From GCA-2862585 sp036340235 (GTDB lineage Bacteria; Bacteroidota; Bacteroidia; Flavobacteriales; UBA7312): a stretch of 40,857 nt of DNA. Numbering within the stretch: the stretch's first letter is position 1; the number at the start of each line of letters is the position of its first letter. Positions 17,822 through 25,984 of the stretch are shown here, one piece after another. The notes below the pieces were generated by a model that worked only from the letters and a program-made list of their open reading frames with translations, was not told the origin of the DNA and did no database searches. The position numbers and the translations under genes were made by a program. The stretch covers positions 1 through 40,857 of the forward strand of contig JAYYZE010000007.1 of the NCBI GenBank assembly GCA_036340235.1, read 5' to 3'.

Positions 17822-18559
17822 TTAAAACCGCCCATCCTCTTCTAGCAATTCAGTATTACGCTTTAGCGTTCTCAAAACAAGAGCTATGAAAGCACTAACC
17901 GCAAGACAAATTAGCAATGACTTGGACAGAATCAATTGCTGACTTTCAAAATAGTGACGCACAACAAAAACGTATGCAAAGCCAATAACTGTGGCAAAAA
18001 CACCCGAATATTCTCTACGAAGAACGCTTGTTAATGAAAAAGGAACATCACTTTTTTGGTAGTTTGAGAAAGATGGTATGAAAGCGGGCTTTTGTGATGA
18101 CCAATCCAAAAATGATTGTCCAAATTGTTTTTCTAAAAACCGCTCCTCTGCAAACATAATACGCTCGTAGTAAATAATGTACAAAAGACTAACCACTATC
18201 ACAAAATACAGATTGAACGAAAAAACAACAATGCCAATCCACATAAAATAATTCCCTAAATATAAAGGATGTCTTACTAGTGAATAGATGCCTGTTGTAT
18301 TTAATTGTTCTGCTAATTGAGTTTGAGTATTTCTGCCCGACGTTCCCTTTGGAGTAGTGCCAATGGTATAGGCCCGAATTACAAAGCCTATGATCGACAA
18401 TATAACAGCCAATATTGTACAAGCACTTTGATAATCATGACTTACTTCTTCAGTCCAATACAAAAAAGGAATAGCCAACACAAAGAGGACAAGCGGAAAC
18501 TGTCCTCTGTATTTAAAAAGAAAGTTACCTTGTTTTTCTAAGTCGTGTAAAAGAGCCAT
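17822..18559 (-). CDS. Isoprenylcysteine carboxyl methyltransferase-family membrane protein
   Basis: 245 residues with about five or six membrane segments. The ICMT/PEMT signature is clear: GIYSLVRHPLYLGNYF (about 87-102), then EERFLEKQFGQSFLDW and a downstream proline-containing PAFIPSF. These bind SAM at the membrane face. Bacterial relatives include the lipid A 1-phosphate methyltransferase LmtA of Leptospira, which would be a reasonable but untested role. The start codon overlaps the FKBP gene stop in TAATG, indicating translational coupling. Confidence 0.8.
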   Translation of the reverse strand: MALLHDLEKQGNFLFKYRGQFPLVLFVLAIPFLYWTEEVSHDYQSACTILAVILSIIGFVIRAYTIGTTPKGTSGRNTQTQLAEQLNTTGIYSLVRHPLYLGNYFMWIGIVVFSFNLYFVIVVSLLYIIYYERIMFAEERFLEKQFGQSFLDWSSQKPAFIPSFSNYQKSDVPFSLTSVLRREYSGVFATVIGFAYVFVVRHYFESQQLILSKSLLICLAVSAFIALVLRTLKRNTELLEEDGRF

Positions 18560-19233
18560 TAGTTAATGGACAATAATTCTACTTCAAAGATTAATGTTGT
18601 ATTAGGGCCTATGGCACCACCCGCACCTCTTTCTCCGTATGCCAAATCAGAAGGAATGACTAATTGGTATTTTGAACCAACGCTCATCAGCTGTAGGGCT
18701 TCTACCCATCCTGGGATAACGCCGTTAACTGGAAAAGTAGTAGGCTCTCCTCTATCCACAGAACTATCAAAAACCGTTCCATCAATAAGTGTACCATGGT
18801 AGTGAACCGTTACTTTATCGGTGGGCTTAGGACTAGGGCCTTGACCCTGGACAAGCACTTTGTATTGTAGACCTGAAGCCGTAGTAACAACGCCTTCTTT
18901 TTGTCCATTCTCCTGCAAAAATATTTGTCCTTCATCAATGGCTTGTTGGCTTTTTCGCTCGCTCATTTCTGTGAAATATTGTTGGATAATGGCATTAGCA
19001 TCCTCTTCAGAAATTTTGACTTCATTTTGCGAGAATACATCATCAAAAGCTGCAGACATGGCACTGGATTGAATTTCATCAAAACCACTTGATTTTAAAT
19101 TATTAGCGACACTAACGCCAAGACTATAACTTACCGAATCCAACCTAGTGTTGAGTTCTGCGTTACTGATCTGTACGTTGGAACAACCAACAATGGCACT
19201 TCCTAAAATTAAAACTATTAGACTTTTTTTCAT
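18559..19233 (-). CDS. FKBP-type peptidyl-prolyl isomerase lipoprotein (FkpA/Mip-like)
   Basis: 224 residues. The N-terminus MKKSLIVLILGSAIVGC ends in a lipobox with Cys17. Residues ~25-105 form the helical dimerisation domain of FkpA/Mip proteins (DSVSYSLGVSVANNLK). Residues ~115-224 are the FKBP domain: TASGLQYKVL, DKVTVHYHGTLIDGTVFDSS, VIPGWVEALQLMSVGSKYQLVIPSDLAYGERGAGG and PNTTLIFEVELL. It is likely a periplasm-facing folding factor. It lies 18 bp after the DHH phosphoesterase gene and overlaps the next gene by one base. Confidence 0.95.
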   Translation of the reverse strand: MKKSLIVLILGSAIVGCSNVQISNAELNTRLDSVSYSLGVSVANNLKSSGFDEIQSSAMSAAFDDVFSQNEVKISEEDANAIIQQYFTEMSERKSQQAIDEGQIFLQENGQKEGVVTTASGLQYKVLVQGQGPSPKPTDKVTVHYHGTLIDGTVFDSSVDRGEPTTFPVNGVIPGWVEALQLMSVGSKYQLVIPSDLAYGERGAGGAIGPNTTLIFEVELLSIN

Positions 19234-19251
19234 TGATTTACTGTGTTAAAA

Positions 19252-20244
19252 TTAAATATAATTAGTTACTACTTTACAAAATGTATCAATCGCCTCAGGC
19301 ATGTTATTAAATGAACCTCCTGCGGCATTGATGTGCCCTCCCCCGCCAAAATGGTCTTTGGCTAACTTGTTGACAGACACATTGCCTTTTGAGCGAAAAG
19401 AGATTTTAATAATGCCATCTCGCTCCACAAAAAAAGCAGCCAACGTGATTCCTTTTATCGACAAGGCATAATTGACAACCCCTTCCGTGTCACCCTTTTG
19501 AAATTTGAATCGATTTAATTCGTTTTGACTTAAACTTATGTACGCTACACCAAGATTATCTAAAACTACCAGCTTTTCACTCAAACAAAAACCCAAAAGC
19601 TGAATTCGATTTAGGGAATTATTATCTTGAATTTGGTCGTAAACCAAATCGTTTCTAACGCCTATTTGCAACAAATGAGCCGTTATTTGGTGTGTTTTTG
19701 CAGTGACTGAATTAAATCTGAAGTTACCCGTATCGGTCATTATGCCTGCATATATGCACTCGGCAATATCTCTATCAATTAGGGTAAGATCGCCCATTAG
19801 TTCAAAAAACTCATAAATCAGCTGAGCAGTGGAACAGGCCGAGGGATTACTAAAATTAAACTCAAAAGTATCAGGGTCTTGGTGATGATCAATGATTACT
19901 TTTGGGCATTGGGCAGATTCCACCACTGGTCCATAAGTATCTATACGAGAGATTGTGTTAAAATCCAAACAAAAGATAATGTCGGCTTGATGTGTTTTTT
20001 GGGCGGCTTTCTGGGGATAACTTTCATAGACTATTACCTTATCATTTCCTTTCATCCACTTCAAAAAATCAGGATATGCATTGGGTGTTATGACATCTAC
20101 CTGATGGTCTTTTTTGATCATGTAATTATACAAAGCCAAAGAGGAGCCCATGGCGTCACCATCAGGTCCTTTGTGGGTGGTGATTACAATCTTTTTGGGC
20201 GATGACAAAAATACCCTCAGTTTATCTAATTCTGTTTTGTTCAT
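19252..20244 (-). CDS. DHH-family phosphoesterase (NrnA-like oligoribonuclease/pAp phosphatase)
   Basis: I choose the ATG at 20244 (330 residues; MNKTELDKLR). A longer frame to 20385 would add 47 unrelated residues and overlap ndk on the other strand. Motifs are THKGPDGDAMGSS (24-36), FCLDFN, the DHH triad at 119-121 (IIDHHQDPD), TDTGNFRF and the DHHA1 glycine-rich GGGGHINAAGG near the end. The family degrades very short RNAs and dephosphorylates pAp from sulfate assimilation; Bacteroidota homologues are usually annotated that way. It heads a three-gene minus-strand group. Confidence 0.9.
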   Translation of the reverse strand: MNKTELDKLRVFLSSPKKIVITTHKGPDGDAMGSSLALYNYMIKKDHQVDVITPNAYPDFLKWMKGNDKVIVYESYPQKAAQKTHQADIIFCLDFNTISRIDTYGPVVESAQCPKVIIDHHQDPDTFEFNFSNPSACSTAQLIYEFFELMGDLTLIDRDIAECIYAGIMTDTGNFRFNSVTAKTHQITAHLLQIGVRNDLVYDQIQDNNSLNRIQLLGFCLSEKLVVLDNLGVAYISLSQNELNRFKFQKGDTEGVVNYALSIKGITLAAFFVERDGIIKISFRSKGNVSVNKLAKDHFGGGGHINAAGGSFNNMPEAIDTFCKVVTNYI

Positions 20245-20328
20245 TTGGGATGCTAAAATAAGAATAAAAGTGAGTGAATTTAGAAAAGGATTTTTTAAAT
20301 TCGCAACGAATTTTTTTTCAATACATTT

Positions 20329-20748
20329 ATGGCAACAAACAGAACATTTACGATGATAAAGCCAGAAGCCGTAGAAAACGGTCATACTGGAGCAATTTTA
20401 GAAAAAATTAATGCCGCTGGCTTTAGAATAGTGGCTATGAAAAAAACACGTTTGACATCCGAACAAGCTGGTAAATTCTACGAAGTACACAAAGAACGTC
20501 CTTTTTACAACGATTTAGTAAGCTACATGAGCTCTGGTCCCATCGTTGCAGCCATTCTCAAAAAAGAAAATGCAGTGGCCGATTTTAGATTACTTATAGG
20601 CGCAACCAATCCGAGCGAGGCAGCTGATGGCACCATTAGAAAGTTGTTTGCTGAAAGTAAAGCAAAAAATGCTGTTCACGGATCGGATTCTGACGAAAAT
20701 GCCGTCATAGAGGGCAACTTTTTCTTTACAATCGAGGAGCGCTATTAG
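20329..20748 (+). CDS. ndk: Nucleoside diphosphate kinase
   Basis: It balances nucleoside triphosphate pools through a phospho-histidine intermediate. 139 residues, standard length. Motifs are TMIKPEAVENG at the N-terminus and the catalytic KNAVHGSDS with His117, followed by an ENAVIEGNFFF tail. It is a single gene, divergent from the DHH phosphoesterase, with 84 bp between starts. Confidence 0.98.
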   Translation: MATNRTFTMIKPEAVENGHTGAILEKINAAGFRIVAMKKTRLTSEQAGKFYEVHKERPFYNDLVSYMSSGPIVAAILKKENAVADFRLLIGATNPSEAADGTIRKLFAESKAKNAVHGSDSDENAVIEGNFFFTIEERY

Positions 20749-20787
20749 TTTCGAATTATTCAAATACTGTAAAGCGTTTTGACCTGT

Positions 20788-21090
20788 TCATTTTAAAACA
20801 ATACCAGTAATAACCTCTTTGCCAACAGCGTCATTCAACTGATTGACGATTTCGTTTTTTTTATACGCTAGTTCATGTCTTAGTGTTGCTGATTTTAATC
20901 TTATGTGCAGAATACGGTTTTGAATAAAAATTTCACTTACATACTTGCCAAAGACGACACCGAACAGCCTATCCCATTGTGTCACAATATTAACTTCATC
21001 TAGCTTTTGTTGCCAGCCACTTTCTTTGATGAAATCTCTAATAACTTCACCTAATGATTGTTGATTAGTATTTCTTTTCAATTGAACCAT
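20788..21090 (-). CDS. DUF721 (DciA-like) protein
   Basis: A 100-residue protein of the DUF721 family, whose better-known members (DciA) load the replicative helicase in bacteria without DnaC/DnaI. Visible features are a helical N-terminus (SLGEVIRDFIKESGW), the conserved VTQWDRLFGVVFGKYV and a KH-like strand-helix pattern (NRILHIRLKSATLRHELAYKKNEIVNQLN). The ATG lies inside the end of recF (26-bp overlap), so the two are translated from one message. The recF-DUF721 pairing is common in this phylum and fits a replication/repair role. Confidence 0.85.
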   Translation of the reverse strand: MVQLKRNTNQQSLGEVIRDFIKESGWQQKLDEVNIVTQWDRLFGVVFGKYVSEIFIQNRILHIRLKSATLRHELAYKKNEIVNQLNDAVGKEVITGIVLK

Positions 21091-22159
21091 TTTTTATTGT
21101 AAACAATTTAAATTCCGCATTGATATTATTGAATACCGTCTTAGTCCTGTCTACATTAGTATCAGTAACAAACAATTGACCAAAATGATGCTGATGTATC
21201 AGCTCCATTAGATGCTGTACTCGACGTTGATCAAGTTTGTCAAAGATATCGTCTAATAAAAGCAAAGGTTTAAATCCCAATGCTTTCTTCATGAAGTCAA
21301 ATTGTGCTAATTTCAAAGCCAACAAAAATGTTTTCTGTTGTCCTTGAGAACCCACTCGTTTGATCAATTGTTGTTGTAAGCTGAAAACTAAGTCGTCTTT
21401 ATGAATACCCACCGTACTATATTGTAATGCTTGGTCTTTTTGTTGATGTTGATGACAGAGTACTTGGTAACTTTCTCTTGACAATTGAGAATGGTATGAA
21501 ATATTAACATCTTCGTTTTTTCCTGAAATTTTAAGGTAATAATCTAAAAAAACAGGAAGTAACTCATTAAGAAAATAGTATCGTTTTTCATAGATATAGT
21601 GTGCCAGCGGGGCGATTCGTTCATCGTATAATTGTATATCACTTTGAGAGTATTTTTGACTTTTAAGCAGGGCATTACGCTGAATTATCATTCTATTATA
21701 GCTAATCAAGTGTTGCAAATACATTCTATCAAATTGTGAAATGACACTATCCATGAATTTTCTTCTTACCTCACTACCTGACAACAATAAGTCGCTATCA
21801 GTTGGCGATACCATTACTAATGGAAACAAACCAATGTGATCGGCTAATTTATCGTACACTTTTTTATTTTTTCTAAATACCTTTTTTGCGCCCAGTTTGA
21901 CAGCACATTGTATGTGTTCTTTCTTGCTATGATGATTAAATATGCCATCAATAGCCATAAAAGGCTTTTGGTAACTTATATTTAGTTGGTCTTGTTTATT
22001 ATAAAAACTTTTAGTGAGTGACAAATAATGAACAGCGTCTAATAAGTTTGTCTTTCCAGATACATTTTCTCCAATAAAACAATTAATACTAGCATGAAAT
22101 TCTAATGAACTGTCCAGATGATTTTTAAAATTTAAAACTGATAGTTTTTCAAGAAACAT
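21065..22159 (-). CDS. recF: DNA replication and repair protein RecF
   Basis: 364 residues. The N-terminus LEKLSVLNFKNHLDSSLEF leads into the Walker A GENVSGKTN (30-38). The usual second glycine of G-x-N-G-x-G-K-T is Val33, though the minimal GxxxxGKT is kept. The signature region SGSEVRRKFMDSVISQFD and the Walker B/D-loop LLLDDIFDKLD are intact. RecF helps RecA onto gapped DNA with RecO and RecR. It is divergent from the TPR protein gene and coupled to the DUF721 gene. Confidence 0.96.
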   Translation of the reverse strand: MFLEKLSVLNFKNHLDSSLEFHASINCFIGENVSGKTNLLDAVHYLSLTKSFYNKQDQLNISYQKPFMAIDGIFNHHSKKEHIQCAVKLGAKKVFRKNKKVYDKLADHIGLFPLVMVSPTDSDLLLSGSEVRRKFMDSVISQFDRMYLQHLISYNRMIIQRNALLKSQKYSQSDIQLYDERIAPLAHYIYEKRYYFLNELLPVFLDYYLKISGKNEDVNISYHSQLSRESYQVLCHQHQQKDQALQYSTVGIHKDDLVFSLQQQLIKRVGSQGQQKTFLLALKLAQFDFMKKALGFKPLLLLDDIFDKLDQRRVQHLMELIHQHHFGQLFVTDTNVDRTKTVFNNINAEFKLFTIKNGSIEKKY

Positions 22160-22247
22160 TTTAAAATTTAAACTATATTACTAAATTATAATTTTTTGAC
22201 GAATAATTACCTTCTATAATTTAAGTTTTACAAATAGAAAAAAAAGT

Positions 22248-22255
22248 TATTTTTG
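22248..22255 (+). promoter_or_regulatory. Likely -7 box for the TPR protein-ribH pair
   Basis: TATTTTTG matches TAnnTTTG and lies 20 bases before the ATG at 22276. The upstream element at the right distance is TTTT rather than TTTG. Confidence 0.5.
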
Positions 22256-22275
22256 TGCCTCAAATACACTAAAAA

Positions 22276-22962
22276 ATGGCAAAAAGAAAGGTAGACAAGA
22301 CAGAAGAGCAATTTGCTGCTGTAGAACAAACGCTAACGAACACTGAACAATGGGTTGAAAATAATCAAAAACGATTGTCAACAATTGTATTTGGTGTTGT
22401 TGCTGTCATAGCATTATTTTTAGCTTTTGATAAATTTTATTTGGAGCCTCGTGGGGAAGAAGCGCAAACCGAGCTATTCAAATCTGTACAGTACTTTGAG
22501 TTAGATTCGTTTAATATAGCCTTAAATGGCGTAAACGACAACCTTGGTTTACTCGACATCATTGATAGTTATGGTTCCACTGGCGCTGGTAATCTTGCCA
22601 ACTACTACGCTGGCATTAGTTATCTACGATTGGGAGACAACGAATCGGCCATAGAATATCTAGGTAGTTTTTCTAGTGATGATGAGCTAGTTTCTTCCAT
22701 ATGCTATGGTAGCATTGGTGATGCTTACATGAATTTAGATAAAGTTGATGAGGCAATCAATTATTGGCTTAAGGCATCTTTCAATAGTGAAAATCAATTT
22801 ACTACTCCAATTTATCTTAAAAGAGCAGCACAAGCATTGGAGCAAAAAGGCAACTTCGACAAAGCTACTGACTATTACCAAATCATTATGACTGACTACC
22901 CCAGCTCAGATGTAGGACGAGAGATGGAAAAGTACATTGAAAGGGCTTCTCAAAACCGATAA
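22276..22962 (+). CDS. Membrane-anchored TPR protein
   Basis: 228 residues. A charged N-terminal ~35 residues is followed by one membrane segment (STIVFGVVAVIALFLAF), giving a signal-anchor topology with the bulk outside the cytoplasm. Residues ~110-225 contain TPR-like helices (YYAGISYLRLGDNESAIEYLGSF, SIGDAYMNLDKVDEAINYWLKA, RAAQALEQKGNFDKATDYY). The layout resembles YfgM-type periplasmic TPR anchors, which work with chaperones. It lies 27 bp before ribH, and the pair is probably co-transcribed. Molecular role unknown. Confidence 0.8.
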   Translation: MAKRKVDKTEEQFAAVEQTLTNTEQWVENNQKRLSTIVFGVVAVIALFLAFDKFYLEPRGEEAQTELFKSVQYFELDSFNIALNGVNDNLGLLDIIDSYGSTGAGNLANYYAGISYLRLGDNESAIEYLGSFSSDDELVSSICYGSIGDAYMNLDKVDEAINYWLKASFNSENQFTTPIYLKRAAQALEQKGNFDKATDYYQIIMTDYPSSDVGREMEKYIERASQNR

Positions 22963-22989
22963 CGTTTTCCACAATTAGTCCTAAACAAT

Positions 22990-23481
22990 ATGGCAACAAA
23001 AGACCAACAATTGTCTCAATTTAACCTTAGTGAAGTTCCATCTGCTAAAAACATGAAATTTGGCATTGTCGTTGCACAATGGAATGCAGAAATCACTGAA
23101 AACTTGTTTATGGGTGCGTTCAACACTCTACTAAATTGTGGGTGCCATGAAGAAAATATTTTTAGAAAAAATGTCCCTGGTAGTTTTGAGCTTTCATTTG
23201 GAGCTCAATTATTTCTTAATTCCACTGATGTAGATGCTGTTATTTGCTTAGGAAGCGTTATACAGGGTGAAACGAAACACTTTGACTTTGTTTGCCAAGC
23301 AACGGCCAACGGAATTAAAGATGTTTCATTAAAATACAACAAAGCCGTTATTTTTGGTGTACTTACTGATAACACATTAGGACAAGCCAAAAGCAGATCG
23401 GGAGGAAAGTTAGGTAATAAAGGGGTTGAAGCGGCCATTAGCGCAATCAAAATGGTTGAGCTTAAAAATAATATGGCATAA
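22990..23481 (+). CDS. ribH: 6,7-dimethyl-8-ribityllumazine synthase
   Basis: It joins the ribityl-pyrimidine and dihydroxybutanone phosphate in the penultimate step of riboflavin synthesis and normally assembles into a capsid-like shell. 163 residues. Motifs are VVAQWNAEITENLFMGA, VPGSFELSFGAQ, ICLGSVIQGETKHFDF with catalytic His97, and FGVLTDNTLGQAKSRSGGKLGNKGVEAA. A strong hairpin follows the stop codon directly. Confidence 0.97.
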   Translation: MATKDQQLSQFNLSEVPSAKNMKFGIVVAQWNAEITENLFMGAFNTLLNCGCHEENIFRKNVPGSFELSFGAQLFLNSTDVDAVICLGSVIQGETKHFDFVCQATANGIKDVSLKYNKAVIFGVLTDNTLGQAKSRSGGKLGNKGVEAAISAIKMVELKNNMA

Positions 23482-23482
23482 A

Positions 23483-23509
23483 AAAACCTCTTTTGATTAA
23501 AGAGGTTTT
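23483..23509. terminator. Bidirectional intrinsic terminator after ribH
   Basis: AAAACCTCTTT (23483-23493), a five-base loop, and AAAGAGGTTTT (23499-23509) form a perfect 11-bp stem with T-runs reading out in both directions. It begins one base after the ribH stop and sits next to the 3' end of the opposing tRNA-Ser, so it can serve both transcripts. Confidence 0.85.
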
Positions 23510-23510
23510 G

Positions 23511-23595
23511 CGGAGAGAGAGGGATTCGAACCCCCGGTACATTGCTGTACAATGGTTTTCAAGACCACCGCATTCGACCACTCTGCCATCTCTCC
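23511..23595 (-). tRNA. tRNA-Ser (anticodon TGA)
   Basis: An 85-nt class II tRNA on the minus strand. The acceptor GGAGAGA pairs with TCTCTCC, the D-arm is GGCAGAGTGGTCGAATGC, and the anticodon arm GTGGT/ACCAT encloses the loop CTTGAAA (TGA). The long variable arm TGTACAGCAATGTACC is typical of serine tRNAs, and the T-arm is GGGGGTTCGAATCCCTC. The discriminator is G and CCA is not encoded. Confidence 0.97.
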
Positions 23596-23667
23596 TGCGG
23601 AACGCAAAAGTAAACTAATTTTTAAATTCTTCATAATGCAGTGTCAAAAATAGTCTGTATTATTTTG

Positions 23668-23675
23668 TAATTTTG
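23668..23675 (+). promoter_or_regulatory. Likely -7 box for the GWxTD gene
   Basis: TAATTTTG matches TAnnTTTG and lies 30 bases before the chosen ATG at 23706. This also argues against an in-frame TTG start at 23673, which would fall inside the box. Confidence 0.5.
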
Positions 23676-23705
23676 ACTAGATGTTTAAAATTCATTAACA
23701 ACTAC

Positions 23706-25127
23706 ATGAAAATACCAACCAAAAACCAACTGGCGCTAATCCTCATCAACTTTTTGTTTTACAATGCAAACCTTGCTCAACAATTAGAAGCACAATTTGA
23801 CTATGCCCAATTTCAAACTCAAGAAAGCGCTTTCATAGAAACCTACATCTCTATTGGATCGAAAAGCATACGATATATCGAAAATGAAAAGAATGAATTT
23901 GTCGGTACAGTTTTAATCACAATACTTTTCTATCAAGACAATAAAGCGGTTTATGGCGACAAATACCATTTAAACAGTCCGTCGGTTGAAGACACCAATT
24001 TTATTAATTCTAAATTGACTAACTCTGAACGATTCATTGATCAACAACGCTACTTTTTAAAAGACGGGAAATACACACTTTCGCTAAGCATTGAGGATCT
24101 AAATAGACCAAGCAATAAAATCGTCCACCAACAAGAAATAAAAGTAAAAAAACGTGACGGTATTTCAGATTTACAATTTATTGAGAGTTATAATGAGTCG
24201 GAGCAAACCAACATGCTTTCAAAATCTGGTTATGATCTGATTCCATTTACCTCAAACTACTATAATGAAGGTAACAATAAGCTTAATTTTTACTTTGAAT
24301 ACTATGATTCCAAAGAACAAGTCGTACTTCTTCAAACAACAATACAATCCCATTCAACAAACCAATTGGTTAATAATTTAGCAATGAGTAAAAAATCAAA
24401 TGGCAGTAAAACACCAATGCTCGGCAGCTTTTCATTGAGTAATATTCCCACTGGCACCTACTTTCTTGTTGCCAATGCCATTAACAAAGACAAAGAAGTA
24501 GCCTTTAGCACTAAAAAATTGTTTTTTAAAATCAACAATGACGTGCCTCAAAACGTTCAAGTCCAAAATACCTTCGCATCTGCCATCACTAATAAGGATA
24601 CTCTGAAGCTTTATATAAACTATCTCTACCCCATACAGTCCGTTTCTGAGAGTATCTATGCCGATAATCAATTACAATACGACAGTTTAGAGATGATGCA
24701 ATCATTTTTTTATGAGTTTTGGATCAGAAGGGATCCGTTTACCACTGAGTCAACATGGCTTGAATATTTGGAAAATGTTAAGGCAGTAAATTCAAAATTT
24801 GATAATGGCTTGAGAGCCGGATACCTAAGTGACAGGGGGCGAATTTATTTAACACATGGTAGCCCTAACTCCATTTCAGAAGAATTTTTACCAAAACAAT
24901 TTCATCCGTTTGAAGTTTGGCATTACCACAAAATTGGACAAGAAAGAAATGTCAAATTCATCTTTACCAATAATAGAATGCCTAATGAGTACCGCCTAGT
25001 CTATTCCAACAAACAAGGTGAGACATCTTCTTTTAGCGACTGGAACCAACAATTTGAAAGCGATTATCACAACAGCTACGACCCCATTGTTGATTCGCCA
25101 TTTGACTATTTCAAGAATTTAAAATAA
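23706..25127 (+). CDS. GWxTD-domain exported protein
   Basis: 473 residues from the ATG at 23706, chosen because it opens a signal peptide (MKIPTKNQLALILINFLFYNANLAQQ). The N-terminal ~330 residues look like beta-rich extracytoplasmic domains. The C-terminal part is a GWxTD domain: MMQSFFYEFWIRRDPFT, then GLRAGYLSDRGRIYLTHGSPNSI and FEVWHYHKIG. The defining GWxTDRG motif is altered to GYLSDRG. GWxTD proteins are frequent in Bacteroidota, but their function is unknown. The acyltransferase gene starts 5 bp after its stop, placing it in an envelope cassette. Confidence 0.85.
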   Translation: MKIPTKNQLALILINFLFYNANLAQQLEAQFDYAQFQTQESAFIETYISIGSKSIRYIENEKNEFVGTVLITILFYQDNKAVYGDKYHLNSPSVEDTNFINSKLTNSERFIDQQRYFLKDGKYTLSLSIEDLNRPSNKIVHQQEIKVKKRDGISDLQFIESYNESEQTNMLSKSGYDLIPFTSNYYNEGNNKLNFYFEYYDSKEQVVLLQTTIQSHSTNQLVNNLAMSKKSNGSKTPMLGSFSLSNIPTGTYFLVANAINKDKEVAFSTKKLFFKINNDVPQNVQVQNTFASAITNKDTLKLYINYLYPIQSVSESIYADNQLQYDSLEMMQSFFYEFWIRRDPFTTESTWLEYLENVKAVNSKFDNGLRAGYLSDRGRIYLTHGSPNSISEEFLPKQFHPFEVWHYHKIGQERNVKFIFTNNRMPNEYRLVYSNKQGETSSFSDWNQQFESDYHNSYDPIVDSPFDYFKNLK

Positions 25128-25132
25128 TTTTT

Positions 25133-25984
25133 GTGAACAAACTCATTTTCCTACTAATAAAAATTTTCGCACGCCTACCATTTAGTGTTATGAATTTTGT
25201 TGGACATATCATTGGCTACATGTTTAGATTAATTGCGTATAGGAACATAGTAATTTCAGAAAATTTAAGAAACTCTTTCCCAAAAAAATCAACCAAACAA
25301 ATCAGCCAGTTAAGAAAAGCGTATTATAGATATTTTGGTCGCTTAATAGCCGAATCTTTTAAGCTATTTGACATTTCAAAACAGGAAATAAAACAGCGAA
25401 TTACGTTCATTAACGATCAACTAATTAAGACCCATCTTGAAAATGAAAAAGAAGTCATTGTCGTATTGGGACATTATGGAAATTGGGAATGGGCTCTACT
25501 TGCCTCTAATTTGCATTTTGAAACAGAAATGGTTGGAATTTATAAACCATTATCTAACGCTTTTTGGAATGATAAGCTGTTAAGTATTAGATCGCAATTT
25601 GGAGCCAAGCTAATCAATATGAAAGAAAGTCCTAGATATCTTTTAAAAAAACGAAATAAAAGTCGGTTGATTGGAATTGTCGCTGATCAAACGCCAGCCT
25701 TCGAAGAGATAAACCATAGCATCACTTTTTTAAATCAAAAAACTGCTGTATTTTTGGGAACAGAGAAGCTTGCCAAAAAATTACAATGTCCTGTTTTTTT
25801 CGCTTATGTTTCTCCACAAAAGTTTGGTCAATACACCATTAGGTTTGATTTAATTAGCGAGTTCCCAAACAAATACAAAAAGGGCGAATTGACCATGTTA
25901 CATTCAAAGAAGTTAGAAAAACAAATAAAAACGAACCCGACCTATTGGTTGTGGTCACACAGAAGATGGAAACACCTAAGGTAG
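25133..25984 (+). CDS. LpxL/HtrB-family lipid A acyltransferase-like protein
   Basis: 283 residues with a GTG start, 5 bp after the previous stop; no nearby ATG covers the conserved N-terminus. An N-terminal membrane segment is followed by the acyltransferase core. The catalytic HxxxxE-type motif is VVLGHYGNWEWALL (His and Glu separated by four residues), then GIVADQTP, and the family ending WLWSHRRWKH. Homologues add secondary acyl chains to lipid A at the inner membrane. The next gene begins inside its last codons (19-bp overlap). Confidence 0.9.
   Translation: MNKLIFLLIKIFARLPFSVMNFVGHIIGYMFRLIAYRNIVISENLRNSFPKKSTKQISQLRKAYYRYFGRLIAESFKLFDISKQEIKQRITFINDQLIKTHLENEKEVIVVLGHYGNWEWALLASNLHFETEMVGIYKPLSNAFWNDKLLSIRSQFGAKLINMKESPRYLLKKRNKSRLIGIVADQTPAFEEINHSITFLNQKTAVFLGTEKLAKKLQCPVFFAYVSPQKFGQYTIRFDLISEFPNKYKKGELTMLHSKKLEKQIKTNPTYWLWSHRRWKHLR

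Noticed and set aside
20245..20385. Upstream extension of the DHH phosphoesterase by 47 residues
   Set aside because: The extra sequence shows no family similarity and overlaps the start of ndk on the other strand; the ATG at 20244 fits the family.
23673..23705. TTG start adding 11 residues to the GWxTD protein
   Set aside because: It lies within the TAATTTTG promoter-like box, and the ATG at 23706 opens a proper signal peptide.
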